Assembly: GCA_964036295.1 (NCBI GenBank)
Contig: OZ038472.1
Location: 2,061,501 to 2,125,500, forward strand
Reading direction: 5' to 3'
Length of the DNA stretch: 64,000 bases
Source of the DNA: Plumapathes pennacea
Taxonomy: Eukaryota; Cnidaria; Anthozoa; Antipatharia; Myriopathidae
Positions 23,301 to 33,448 of this stretch are shown here, piece by piece. Position 1 is the stretch's first letter, and every line of letters begins with the position of its first letter. The notes beneath the pieces are model-generated. The model worked only from the letters and a program-made list of their open reading frames with translations. It was not told the origin of the DNA and did not search any database. The translations under genes were made by a program, and so were the position numbers.

Positions 23301-26300
23301 ACCCTAACTATAAGTCTGACTTTGACCAGTGTTTTCTCCAAGAATAAAACATATTTTCAAAATCAAAAGGCTGATTCCTATCATTTACCAGCTCAACTGC
23401 CTATTTCCAGTGTTTGAGTTGAACTAAAGCACCAAAAAAAGTTTGGTTTATAAACCCTAGGAGCCTGGGTCAATTTATACCCTAACTAAATCTGACTTTG
23501 ACCAGTGTTTTCTCCAAGAATAAAACATATTTTCAAAATCAAAAGGCTGATTCCTATCATTTACCATCTCGACTGCCTATTTCCAGTGTTTGAGTTGAAC
23601 TAAAGCACCAAAAAATTTTGGTTTATAAACCCTAGGAGTCTGGGTCAAACCCTGACTAAGTCTGACTTTGACCAGTGTTTTCTCCAAGAATAAAATATAT
23701 TTTCAAAATCAAAAGGCTGATTCCTATAATTTACCATCTCGACTGCCTATTTCAAGTGTTTGAGTTGAACTAAAGCACCAAAAAATTTTTGGTTTATAAA
23801 CCCTAGGAGCCTGGGTCAAACCCTAACTAAGTCTGACTTTGAGCAGTGTTTACTCCAAGAAAAAAACCTATTTTCAAAATCAAAAGGCTGATTCCTATCA
23901 TTTACCATCTCGACTGCCTATTTCCAGTGTTTCACTTGAACTAAAGCACCAAAAAATTTTGGTTTAGAAACCCTAGGAGCCTGGGTCAAACCCTAACTAA
24001 GTCTGACTTTAACCAGTGTTTTCTCCAAGAATAAAACATATTATCAAAATCAAAAGGCTGATTCCTACCATTTACGATCTCGACTGCCTATTTCCAGTGT
24101 TTGAGTCCAACTCAAGCACCAAATAATTTTGGTTTATAAACCCTACAAGCCTGGGTCAAACCCTAACTGAGTCTGACTTTGACCAGTGTTTTCTCCAAGA
24201 ATAAAACCTATTTTCAAAATCAAAAGGTTGATTCCTATCATTTACCATCTCGAGTGCCTATTTCCAGTGTTTGAATTGAACTAAAGGACCAAAAAATTTT
24301 GGTATATAAACCCTAGGAGCCTGGGTCAAACCCTAACTAAGTCTGACTTTGACTAGTGTTTTCTCCAAGAATAAAACATATTTTCAAAATCAAAAGGCTA
24401 ATTCCTATCATTTATCATCTCAACTGCCTATTTCCAGTGTTTCAGTTGAATTAAAGGACCAAAATATTTTGGTATATAAACCCTAGGAGCCTGGGTCAAA
24501 CCCTAACTAAGTCTGACTTTGACCAGTGTTTACTCCAAGAAAAAAACCTATTTTCAAAATCAAAAGGCTGATTCCTATCATTTACCATCTCGACTGCCTA
24601 TTTCCAGTGTTTGAGTTGAACTAAAGCACCAAAAAATTTTGGTTTATAAACCCTAGAAGCCTGGGTCAAACCCTAACTAAGTCTGACTTTAACCAGTGTT
24701 TCTCCAACAATAAAACCTATTTTCAAAATCAAAAGGCTGATTCCTATCATTTACCATCTGGACTGCCTATATCCAGTGTTTGAGTTGAAATCAAGGACCA
24801 AAAAATTTTGGTTTATAAACCCTAGGAGCCTGGGTCAAACCCTAACTAAGTCTGACTTGGACCAGTGTTTACTCCAAGAAAAAAACCTATTTTCAAAATC
24901 AAAAGGCTGATTCCTATCATTTACCATCTCGACTGCCTATTTCCAGTGTTTGAGTTGAACTAAAGCACCAAAAAATTTTGGTTTATAAACCCTAGGAGCC
25001 TGGGTCAAACCCTAACTAAGTCTGACTTTAAACAGTGTTTACTCCAAGAAAAAAACCTATTTTCAAAATCAAAAGGCTGATTCCTATCATTTACCATCTC
25101 GACTGCCTATTTCCAGTGTTTGAGTTGAAATAAAGCACCAAAAAATTTTTGGTTTATAAACCCTACGAGCCTTGGTCAAACCCTAACTAAGTCTGACTTT
25201 GACCAGTGTTTTCTCCAAGAATAAAACCTATTTTCAAAATCAAAAGGCTGATTCCTATCATTTACCATCTCGACTGTCTATTTCCAGTGTTTGAGTTGAA
25301 CTAAAGCACCAAAAAATTTTGGTTTATAAACCCTAGGAGCCTGGGTCAAACCCTGACTAAGTCTGACTTTGACCAGTGTTTCCTCCAAGAATAAAATATA
25401 TTTTCAAAATCAAAAGGCTGATTCCTATCATTTACCATCTCGACTGCCTATTTCCAGTGTTTGAGTTGAACTAAAGCACCTAAAAATTTTTGGTTTATAA
25501 ACCCTACGAGCCTGGGTCAAACCCTAACTAAATCTGACTTTGACCAGTGTTTTCTCCAAGAATAAAACCTATTTTCAAAATCAAAAGGCTGATTCCTATC
25601 ATTTACCATCTCGACTGCCTATTTCCAGTGTTTCAGTTGAATTAAAGGACCGAAAAATTTTGGTTTATAAAACCTAGGAGCCTGGGTCAAACCCTAACTG
25701 AGTCTGAGTTTGACCAGTATTTTCTCCAAGAATAAAACCTATTTTCAAAATCAAAAGGCTGATTCCTATCATTTACCATCTCGACTGCCTATATCCAGTG
25801 TTTGAGTTGAAATCAAGGACCAAAAAATTTTGGTTTATAAACCCTAGGAGCCTGGGTCAAACCCTAACTAAATCTGACTTTGACCAGTGTTTTCTCCAAG
25901 AATAAAACATTTTATCAAAATCAAAAGGCTGATTCCTATAATTTACCATCTCGACTACCTATTTCCAGTGTTTGAGTTGAAATAAAGCACCAAAAAATTT
26001 TTGGGTTAGAAATCCTATGAGCCTGGGTCAAACCCTAACTAAGTCTGACTTTGACCAGTGTTTTCTCCAAGAATAAAACCTATTTTCAAAATAAAAAGGC
26101 TGATTCCTATCATTTACCATCTTGACTGCCTATTTCCAGTGTTTCAGTTGAATTAAAGGACCAAAATATTTTGGTTTATAAACCCTAGGAGCCTGGGTCA
26201 AACCCTAACTAAATCTGACTTTAACCAGTGTTTTCTCCAAGAATAAAACATATTATCAAAATCAAAAGCCTGATTCCTATCATTTACGATCTCGACTGCC

Positions 26301-29300
26301 TATTTCCAGTATTTGAGTTGAACTAAAGCACCAAAAAATTTTTGGTTTATAAACCCTAGGAGCCTGGGTCAAACCCTAACTAAGTCTGACTTTAACCAGT
26401 GTTTTCTCCAAGAATAAAACCTATTTTCAAAATCAAAATGCTGATTCCTATCATTTACCATCTCGACTGCCTATTTCCAGTGTTTGAGTTGCACTCAAGG
26501 ACCAAAAAATTTTGGTTTATAAAACCTAGGAGCCTGAGTCAAACCCTAACTAAATCTGACTTTGACCAGTGTTTTCTCCAAGAATAAAACATATTATCAA
26601 AATCAAAAGGCTGATTCCTACCATTTACGATCTCGACTGCCTATTTCCAGTGTTTGAGTTGAACTAAAGAACCAAAAAATTTTTGATTTATAAACCGTAG
26701 GAGCCTGGGTCAAACCCTAACTAAGTCTCACTTTGACCAGTATTTTCTCCAAGAATAAAACCTATTTTCAAAACCAAAAGCCTGATTCCTATCATTTACC
26801 ATCTCGACTGTCTATTTCCAGTGTTTGAGTTGAACTAAAGCACCAAAAAATTTTGGTTTATAAACCCAAGGAGCCTGGGTCAAACCCTGACTAAGTCTGA
26901 CTTTGACCAGTGTTTTCTCCAAGAATAAAATATATTTTCAAAATCAAAAGGCTGATTCCTATAATTTACCATCTCGACTGCCTATTTCCAGTGTTTGAGT
27001 TGAAATAAAGCACCAAAAAATTTTTGGTTTATAAACCCTACGAGCCTTGGTCAAACCCTAACTAAGTCTGACTTTGACCAGTGTTTTCTCCAAGAATAAA
27101 ACCTATTTTCAAAATCAAAAAGCTGATTCCTATAATTTACCATCTTGACTGCCTATCTCCAGTGTTTCAGTTGAATTAAAGGACCAAAATATTTTGGTTT
27201 ATAAACCCTAGGAGCCTAGGTCAAACCATAACTAAGTCTGACTTTGACCAGTGTTTTCTCCAAGAATAAAACCTACTTTGAAAATCAAAAGGCTGATTCC
27301 TATCATTTACCATCTCGACTACCTATTTCCAATGTTTGAGTTGAACTAAAGCACCAAAAAATTTTTGGTATATAAACCCTAGGAGCCTGGGTCAAACCCT
27401 AACTAAGTCTGACTTTAAACAGTGTTTTCTCCAAGAATAAAACCTATTCTCAAAATCAAAAGGCTGATTCCTATCATTTACCATCTCGACTGCCTATTTC
27501 CAGTGTTTGAGTTGAACTAAAGCACCAGAAAATTTTGGTTTATAAACCCTAGGAGCCTGGGTCAAACCCTAACTAAGTCTGACTTTGACCAGTGTTTTCT
27601 CCAAGAATAAAACATATTTTCAAAATCAAAAGGCTGATTCCTATCATTTATCATCTCAACTGCCTATTTTCAGTGTTTGAGTTGAACTCAAGGACCGAAA
27701 ACTTTTGGTTTATAAAGCCTAGGAGCCTGGGTCAAACCCTAACTAAATCTGACTTTGACCAGTGTTTTCTCCAAGAATAAAATATGTTTTCAAAATCAAA
27801 ATGCAGATTCCTATTATTTACCACCTCAAGTTCCTATTTCAAGTGTTTAAGTTCAACTAAAGGACCAAAAAATTTTTGGTTTATCAACCCTAGGAGCCTA
27901 GGTCAAACCATAAGTAAGTCTGACTTTAAACAGTGTTTTCTCCAAGAATAAAACCTATTTTCAAAATCAAAAGGCTGATTCCTATCATTTACCATCTCGA
28001 CTGCCTATTTCCAATGTTTGAGTTGAACTAAAGCACCAAAAAATTTTTGGTTTATAAACCCTAGGAGCCTGGGTCAAACCCTAACTAAGTCTGACTTTAA
28101 ACAGTGTTTTCTCCAAGAATAAAACCTATTTTCAAAATCAAAAGGCTGATTCCTATCATTTACCATCTCGACTGCCTATTTTCAGTGTTTGAGTTGAACT
28201 CAAGGACCGAAAACTTTTGGTTTATAAAGCCTAGGAGCCTGGGTCAAACCCTAACTAAGTCTGACTTTAACCAGTGTTTTCACCAAGAATAAAACCTATT
28301 TTCAAAATCAAAAGGCTGATTCCTATCATTTACCCTAACTAAATCTGACTTTGACCAGTGTTTTCTCCAAGAATAAAATATGTTTTCAAAATCAAAATGC
28401 AGATTCCTATTATTTACCACCTCAAGTTCCTATTTCAAGTGTTTAAGTTCAACTAAAGGACCAAAAAATTTTTGGTTTATCAACCCTAGGAGCCTAGGTC
28501 AAACCATAAGTAAGTCTGACTTTAAACAGTGTTTTCTCCAAGAATAAAACCTATTTTCAAAATCAAAAGGCTGATTCCTATCATTTACCATCTCGACTGC
28601 CTATTTCCAATGTTTGAGTTGAACTAAAGCACCAAAAAATTTTTGGTTTATAAACCCTAGGAGCCTGGGTCAAACCCTAACTAAGTCTGACTTTAAACAG
28701 TGTTTTCTCCAAGAATAAAACCTATTTTCAAAATCAAAAGGCTGATTCCTATCATTTACCATCTCGACTGCCTATTTTCAGTGTTTGAGTTGAACTCAAG
28801 GACCGAAAACTTTTGGTTTATAAAGCCTAGGAGCCTGGGTCAAACCCTAACTAAGTCTGACTTTAACCAGTGTTTTCACCAAGAATAAAACCTATTTTCA
28901 AAATCAAAAGGCTGATTCCTATCATTTACCATCTCGACTGCCTATTTCCAGTGTTTGAGTTGAAATCAAGGATCAAAACATTTTGGTATATAAACCCTAG
29001 GAGCCTGGGTCAAACCCTAACTAAGTCTGACTTTGACCAGTGTTTTCTCCAAGAATAAAACCTATTTTCAAAATCAAAAGGTTGATTCCTATCATTTATC
29101 ATCTCAACTGCCTATTTCCAGTCTTTGAGTTGAACTAAAGCACCAAAAAATTTTTGATTTATAAAACCCTAAGGAGCCTGGGTCAAACCCTAACTAAGTC
29201 TGACTTTGACCAGTGTTTTCTCCAAGAATAAAACCTATTTTCAAAATCAAAATGCTGATTCCTATCATTTACCATCTCGACTGCCTATTTCCAGTGTTTG

Positions 29301-32300
29301 AGTTGAATTAAAGGACCAAAAAATTTTAGTTTATAAACCCTAGGAGCCTGGGTCAAACCCTAACTAAATCTGACTTTAACCAGTGTTTTCTCCAAGAATA
29401 AAACCTATTTTCAAAATCAAAAGGCTGATTAAACTGCCTATTTCCAGTGTTTGAGTTGAACTAAAGGACCAAAAAATTTTGGTTTATAAACCCTAGGAGC
29501 CTGGGTCAAACCCTAACTAAGTCTGACTTTAAACAGTGTTTTCTCCAAGAATAAAACCTATTTTCAAAATCAAAAGGCTGATTAAACTGCCTATTTCCAG
29601 TGTTTGAGTTGAACTAAAGGACCAAAAAATTTTGGTTTATAAACCCTAGGAGCCTGGGTCAAACCCTAACTAAGTCTGACTTTGACCAGTGTTTTCTCCA
29701 AGAATAAAACATATTTTCAAAATCAAAAGGCTGATTCCTATCATTTATCATCTCAACTGCCTATTTTCAGTGTTTGAGTTGAACTCAAGGACCGAAAACT
29801 TTTGGTTTATAAAGCCTAGGAGCCTGGGTCAAACCCTAACTAAATCTGACTTTGACCAGTGTTTTCTCCAAGAATAAAATATGTTTTCAAAATCAAAATG
29901 CAGATTCCTATTATTTACCACCTCAAGTTCCTATTTCAAGTGTTTAAGTTCAACTAAAGGACCAAAAAATTTTTGGTTTATCAACCCTAGGAGCCTAGGT
30001 CAAACCATAAGTAAGTCTGACTTTAAACAGTGTTTTCTCCAAGAATAAAACCTATTTTCAAAATCAAAAGGCTGATTCCTATCATTTACCATCTCGACTG
30101 CCTATTTCCAATGTTTGAGTTGAACTAAAGCACCAAAAAATTTTTGGTTTATAAACCCTAGGAGCCTGGGTCAAACCCTAACTAAGTCTGACTTTAAACA
30201 GTGTTTTCTCCAAGAATAAAACCTATTTTCAAAATCAAAAGGCTGATTCCTATCATTTACCATCTCGACTGCCTATTTTCAGTGTTTGAGTTGAACTCAA
30301 GGACCGAAAACTTTTGGTTTATAAAGCCTAGGAGCCTGGGTCAAACCCTAACTAAGTCTGACTTTAACCAGTGTTTTCACCAAGAATAAAACCTATTTTC
30401 AAAATCAAAAGGCTGATTCCTATCATTTACCATCTCGACTGCCTATTTCCAGTGTTTGAGTTGAAATCAAGGATCAAAACATTTTGGTATATAAACCCTA
30501 GGAGCCTGGGTCAAACCCTAACTAAGTCTGACTTTGACCAGTGTTTTCTCCAAGAATAAAACCTATTTTCAAAATCAAAAGGTTGATTCCTATCATTTAT
30601 CATCTCAACTGCCTATTTCCAGTCTTTGAGTTGAACTAAAGCACCAAAAAATTTTTGATTTATAAAACCCTAAGGAGCCTGGGTCAAACCCTAACTAAGT
30701 CTGACTTTGACCAGTGTTTTCTCCAAGAATAAAACCTATTTTCAAAATCAAAATGCTGATTCCTATCATTTACCATCTCGACTGCCTATTTCCAGTGTTT
30801 GAGTTGAATTAAAGGACCAAAAAATTTTAGTTTATAAACCCTAGGAGCCTGGGTCAAACCCTAACTAAATCTGACTTTAACCAGTGTTTTCTCCAAGAAT
30901 AAAACCTATTTTCAAAATCAAAAGGCTGATTAAACTGCCTATTTCCAGTGTTTGAGTTGAACTAAAGGACCAAAAAATTTTGGTTTATAAACCCTAGGAG
31001 CCTGGGTCAAACCCTAACTAAGTCTGACTTTAAACAGTGTTTTCTCCAAGAATAAAACCTATTTTCAAAATCAAAAGGCTGATTCCTATCATTTACCATC
31101 TCGACTGCCTATTTCCAGTGTTTGAGTTGAACTAAAGGACCAAAAAATTTTGGTATATAAACCCTAGGAGCCTGGGTCAAACCCTAACTAAGTCTGACTT
31201 TGACCAGTGTTTTCTCCAAGAATAAAACCCATACTCATTGGTTGAGAGCCAGTAAAATGAGTAAATGGTTTTTTTACACGTTAATTTGGCCGCCTACACG
31301 ATAAGATGGCAGACTGTTTTATATCTTTTTACTGTAAAATTTACCGCTTGGTTCGACTTTCACTTTTACGTTGAATTTTGATAAGCTTATGGAACTGGTT
31401 CAAACAAGTGTTACTTTGGATTTGGTTTTCAACAAAGGACCATTAGAATCATTATTCAAACTAGGTGCTAATCCAGCAAAATTCCACTTCTTCCACCAAA
31501 CGACCTCCAGGAATTTTTCACATATATGCTCCATAAGAAGCCTGTCAAAAATGGTGCACAGCCAAAAATATTTTTCCTCAGTCCTGGCCTTTCCCATTGG
31601 TATCAAGAATCCTGACAGGTATAAGAAGGCATTGCAGTCTTACATGTATGTATGTTGCTGATCAATCTCCATGAACTCACCTGCACAATGGTTGACCATC
31701 TACATATTCACTTGCATTGGGCAATTCTACCCTCAAACTGAAGTTGAAGTTGGTGTTGTTGATGAGCATAAAGCCTGAGCTATTCACTTCCGTGATACGT
31801 TGCAACTGACACTGGAAACACAAAGTAATATTCTGAGTCATATTTCCAAAGGTCATAAGCCCCATACCTACACAACTTTGTAGTATACCTTGTGGGGTGG
31901 AAGGGAGGGGGGGGGACCTAACGTTAAAAGGATGTCAAAAGGACCTAATGTTATGGACATCCCCAAAAAGGACCTGGGGGGGGGGGGGGGTGGGGGGTTG
32001 CATACTCTAACTAATGACTAAGCCATGATGTAAACATTACGCATCCACAGCATTACCTTATAGCAGTTTTGAGATATACCCCACAAAACCACAGGCTGAT
32101 TCAGGTCAGATGTGATGCTCACAACAGCCTGGTCCATGTTTAGTTTACCAGTAAATGTCGTGAGGTTTCTGCCAACATCAGGGGCATCATAGGCAGTTCT
32201 CTCTGGTACTTCCACCCCAATACCTGACACATGAACAAAGAATACAAACAGAAACATGTAGATAACAAACCAGGGGAACATAACAGCTGTCCAATCAAAA

Positions 32301-32666
32301 TTAACACGTTGCTTGAAATTATCAACCTTTCCAGCTGAATTGTTCTGGGTTGACTGGTTTTTCACTGGCACACAATCGTAGTAATTAGCACAAGCATATA
32401 TACTGTAAGCATACAGCACAAGAGAGCGACAGTGGCGACATAAGCATAAGCATAAGCATAAGGAATGGATGTGTTCGATGTGGAATCATGTGACGACAAG
32501 ATGTCTTTCTCGAGTATCCGGAGACATCTGGAATTAGAAACACGTTGCAAAAACTACGGATATAATGTAAATAGTTTTACCAACCTGATTTCTGTAAAGT
32601 AATAAACGCTAAAAGGGCAAACAACAGAGATGAAGCCATAACTATCGTGTTGTTGTTCGTTTCCAT
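14301..32666 (-). CDS. HGSNAT: Heparan-alpha-glucosaminide N-acetyltransferase-like, copy 1
   Basis: In known family members this lysosomal membrane enzyme moves acetyl from cytosolic acetyl-CoA to terminal glucosamine of heparan sulfate. Nineteen exons (5'-3'): 32585-32666, 32057-32223, 31681-31811, 20648-20778, 20113-20182, 19962-20019, 19664-19726, 19190-19236, 18792-18868, 18345-18375, 18113-18252, 17504-17619, 17215-17345, 16276-16405, 15829-15915, 15460-15534, 15278-15348, 14880-14992 and 14301-14482. They join in phase to about 633 residues, near the human length. Seen: an N-terminal hydrophobic signal-like segment; an N-glycosylation-rich luminal part; first membrane span [35 protein letters not shown] with His about 271, matching the active-site His269 of human [58 protein letters not shown]; and the C-terminal [12 protein letters not shown]. 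Exon phases match the copy at 45558-54319. Intron 3 is swollen to 10.9 kb by a mobile element. Confidence 0.93.
14555..14725. mobile_element. pogo/Tc-like MITE, CTCTCTAAGGCGGACAC type
   Basis: The left part GTCGACCCTCTCTAAAGCGG and AACACCTCTCTAAGGCGGAC faces GGTCCGCCTTAGAGAAAG on the right. It is non-coding and lies in the last intron of the minus-strand HGSNAT gene. Classification rests on its resemblance to the TA-flanked elements at 16760 and 39588. Confidence 0.6.
16760..16917. mobile_element. TA-flanked MITE, CAGTCAACTCCCTC ends
   Basis: The ends CAGTCAACTCCCTCTTAA and AGAGGGGGTTGACTG are inverted repeats, flanked on both sides by TA (16758-16759 and 16918-16919). A TA target duplication is typical of Tc1/mariner/pogo elements. 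It lies in an HGSNAT intron. Confidence 0.85.
17093..17208. mobile_element. Foldback MITE family B, copy 1
   Basis: It runs from TATATACCACGCAAGTGAAT to CACTTCGGCGAATAATTGTT. A second copy in reverse orientation lies at 39306-39432. Confidence 0.65.
17422..17492. repeat. ACGTT-rich short tandem repeat
   Basis: Degenerate repeats of TTACG/TCACG run up to 12 bp short of the HGSNAT exon at 17504-17619. Confidence 0.7.
17871..18047. mobile_element. pogo-like MITE, CCCCGCTATCTCGAA type
   Basis: The left end CAGCAAAACCCCACTATCTC is inverted at the right (ATAGCGGGGTTGTACTG, then TA). Internal CTATCTCGAAC repeats. A related copy lies at 48898-49034 in the other HGSNAT gene. Confidence 0.75.
20331..20451. 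repeat. Near-perfect 120-bp hairpin
   Basis: The left arm starts TGAACAGTAGGTTGGTTGTG and the right arm ends CAACCAACCTACTGTTCA. Arms of about 55-60 bp pair with few mismatches around a short GTTGGTGAC loop. It lies in intron 4 of the minus-strand HGSNAT gene. Part of an arm is echoed at 5607-5690. Confidence 0.85.
21387..22432. repeat. Palindromic block of GGGTCTTCGTTTTCGATACACCC modules
   Basis: GGTGTATCGAAAACGAAGAC and its complement recur many times. The segment 21387-21660 is repeated directly at 22163-22440. The segment 21525-21717 is repeated in inverted orientation at 21944-22137. A run of about 22 G lies at 22141-22162. ORFs on both strands read the same arginine-rich translation of the repeat and are not genes. 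Confidence 0.85.
22433..31229. repeat. 170-bp satellite array, about 51 units
   Basis: Head-to-tail copies of a unit start TATAAACCCTAGGAGCCTGG and contain CTAAGTCTGACTTTGACCAG, TTTTCTCCAAGAATAAAAC and TTTACCATCTCGACTGCC. The first starts at 22435, 22605 and 22775 give a period of 170 bp. Most units differ by a few substitutions; truncated units occur near 28330, 29430 and 29583. The unit is AT-rich and 170 is not a multiple of 3, so the recurrent 62-residue ORFs in it are by-products. Confidence 0.95.
31319..31680. other. Intron remainder beside the large insertion
   Basis: This is sequence between the right end of the large element and HGSNAT exon 3. ORFs of 96 (+) and 68 (-) residues occur here, but no family is recognised and they lie inside a transcribed intron. 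Confidence 0.5.
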
Positions 32667-33448
32667 ACACCAAACAGGAAGGGGAGGTATTGGGGCAAGC
32701 TGTCTCTCATACCCAGACCCTCTGGGAAGATCCTATTTTTAGGAACACCGCGGCAAAACGCCTGCGCATGCGTTGGTGATTTTAGTTTCGGTGGATTTTC
32801 CCAGGGATAATTCCGCAACAGACGAACGCATTTTGCAGCCGCAAACAATCAGCGGTAAAAAACACGAGCATGAATGTGCAGGATCAGTATATTTAAACCA
32901 CTATAGATTTGGGGGAGAGATTCAAGTCTAGAATTTTCTGCCCAACAAACAGAAAGGGGATGTCACTCGATATTCTCAAAGTAAAAGTTTTTTGAAATGT
33001 TAAACAGAAACTAGCATCACAACAAGGCATCATTCACCATCACCAGCCACATGCATTCACTAATTTATTATTCACCATCATTGGTATATAATAAAATGAT
33101 AATAATAAGTTAATCTTTGTATATTTTACATCCTGGAACAAGACTTCTTTTTATATACATGTAAATTGCCAACATTTGCAGGAATTTAGATACAATACAG
33201 CAATAGTGCTGTCAATTTCACAAAATTTAGGTCGATAATTGAATTATATCTAAAAAATCTCTAAATGTAAAGTTTTCTAAATATGTCAAGCAAAGCAACA
33301 AGAATTATTCATCTAAATGATCATCAGCATAGAGCTGTTTTCCAATGACCATACAAGTAATCAAGTGATTGCTCAAATTGACTTTGCATTTGGTACACTT
33401 TCCGAAAAAGTGGTCAAATACAAGTTCACTAAACAGCAGCAATCTTGG
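32667..33448. other. HGSNAT upstream region, AT-rich spacer
   Basis: GC-richer DNA at about 32680-32860 (including GCGCATGCG) directly upstream of the HGSNAT start codon is the likely promoter and 5' UTR. From about 32900 to 33448 the sequence is AT-rich with nothing recognised. Confidence 0.45.

Larger units (their letters stand above)
20988..31318. mobile_element. ~10.3-kb TIR element carrying a satellite array
   Basis: A block of about 89 bp beginning AACAGTCTGCCATCTTATCG at 20988-21076 recurs in inverted orientation at 31230-31318 with only about six mismatches. TTAT directly flanks both outer ends (20984-20987 and 31319-31322), a candidate 4-bp target duplication. Inside are a short unique part (about 21077-21386), a palindromic block (21387-22432) and a satellite array (22433-31229). 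No transposase ORF is visible, so it would be non-autonomous. It fills most of HGSNAT intron 3; the equivalent intron of the second copy is 411 bp. Alternatively the ends could be two separate insertions of a smaller MITE in opposite orientation. Confidence 0.65.

Noticed and set aside
22433-31229. Recurrent 62-residue ORFs (…[10 protein letters not shown]…) in the array
   Set aside because: They restart once per satellite unit, begin at GTG or alternative starts rather than a conserved ATG, and the 170-bp period shifts frame. They reflect the repeat, not a protein family.
22433-31229. CRISPR-like regular repeats
   Set aside because: The units are adjacent head-to-tail without unique spacers, 170 bp long and in an animal intron. 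This is satellite DNA.
31371-31661. 96-residue ORF after the large element
   Set aside because: No family is recognised, it lies within an HGSNAT intron, an antisense ORF of similar length overlaps it, and no splice sites frame it.
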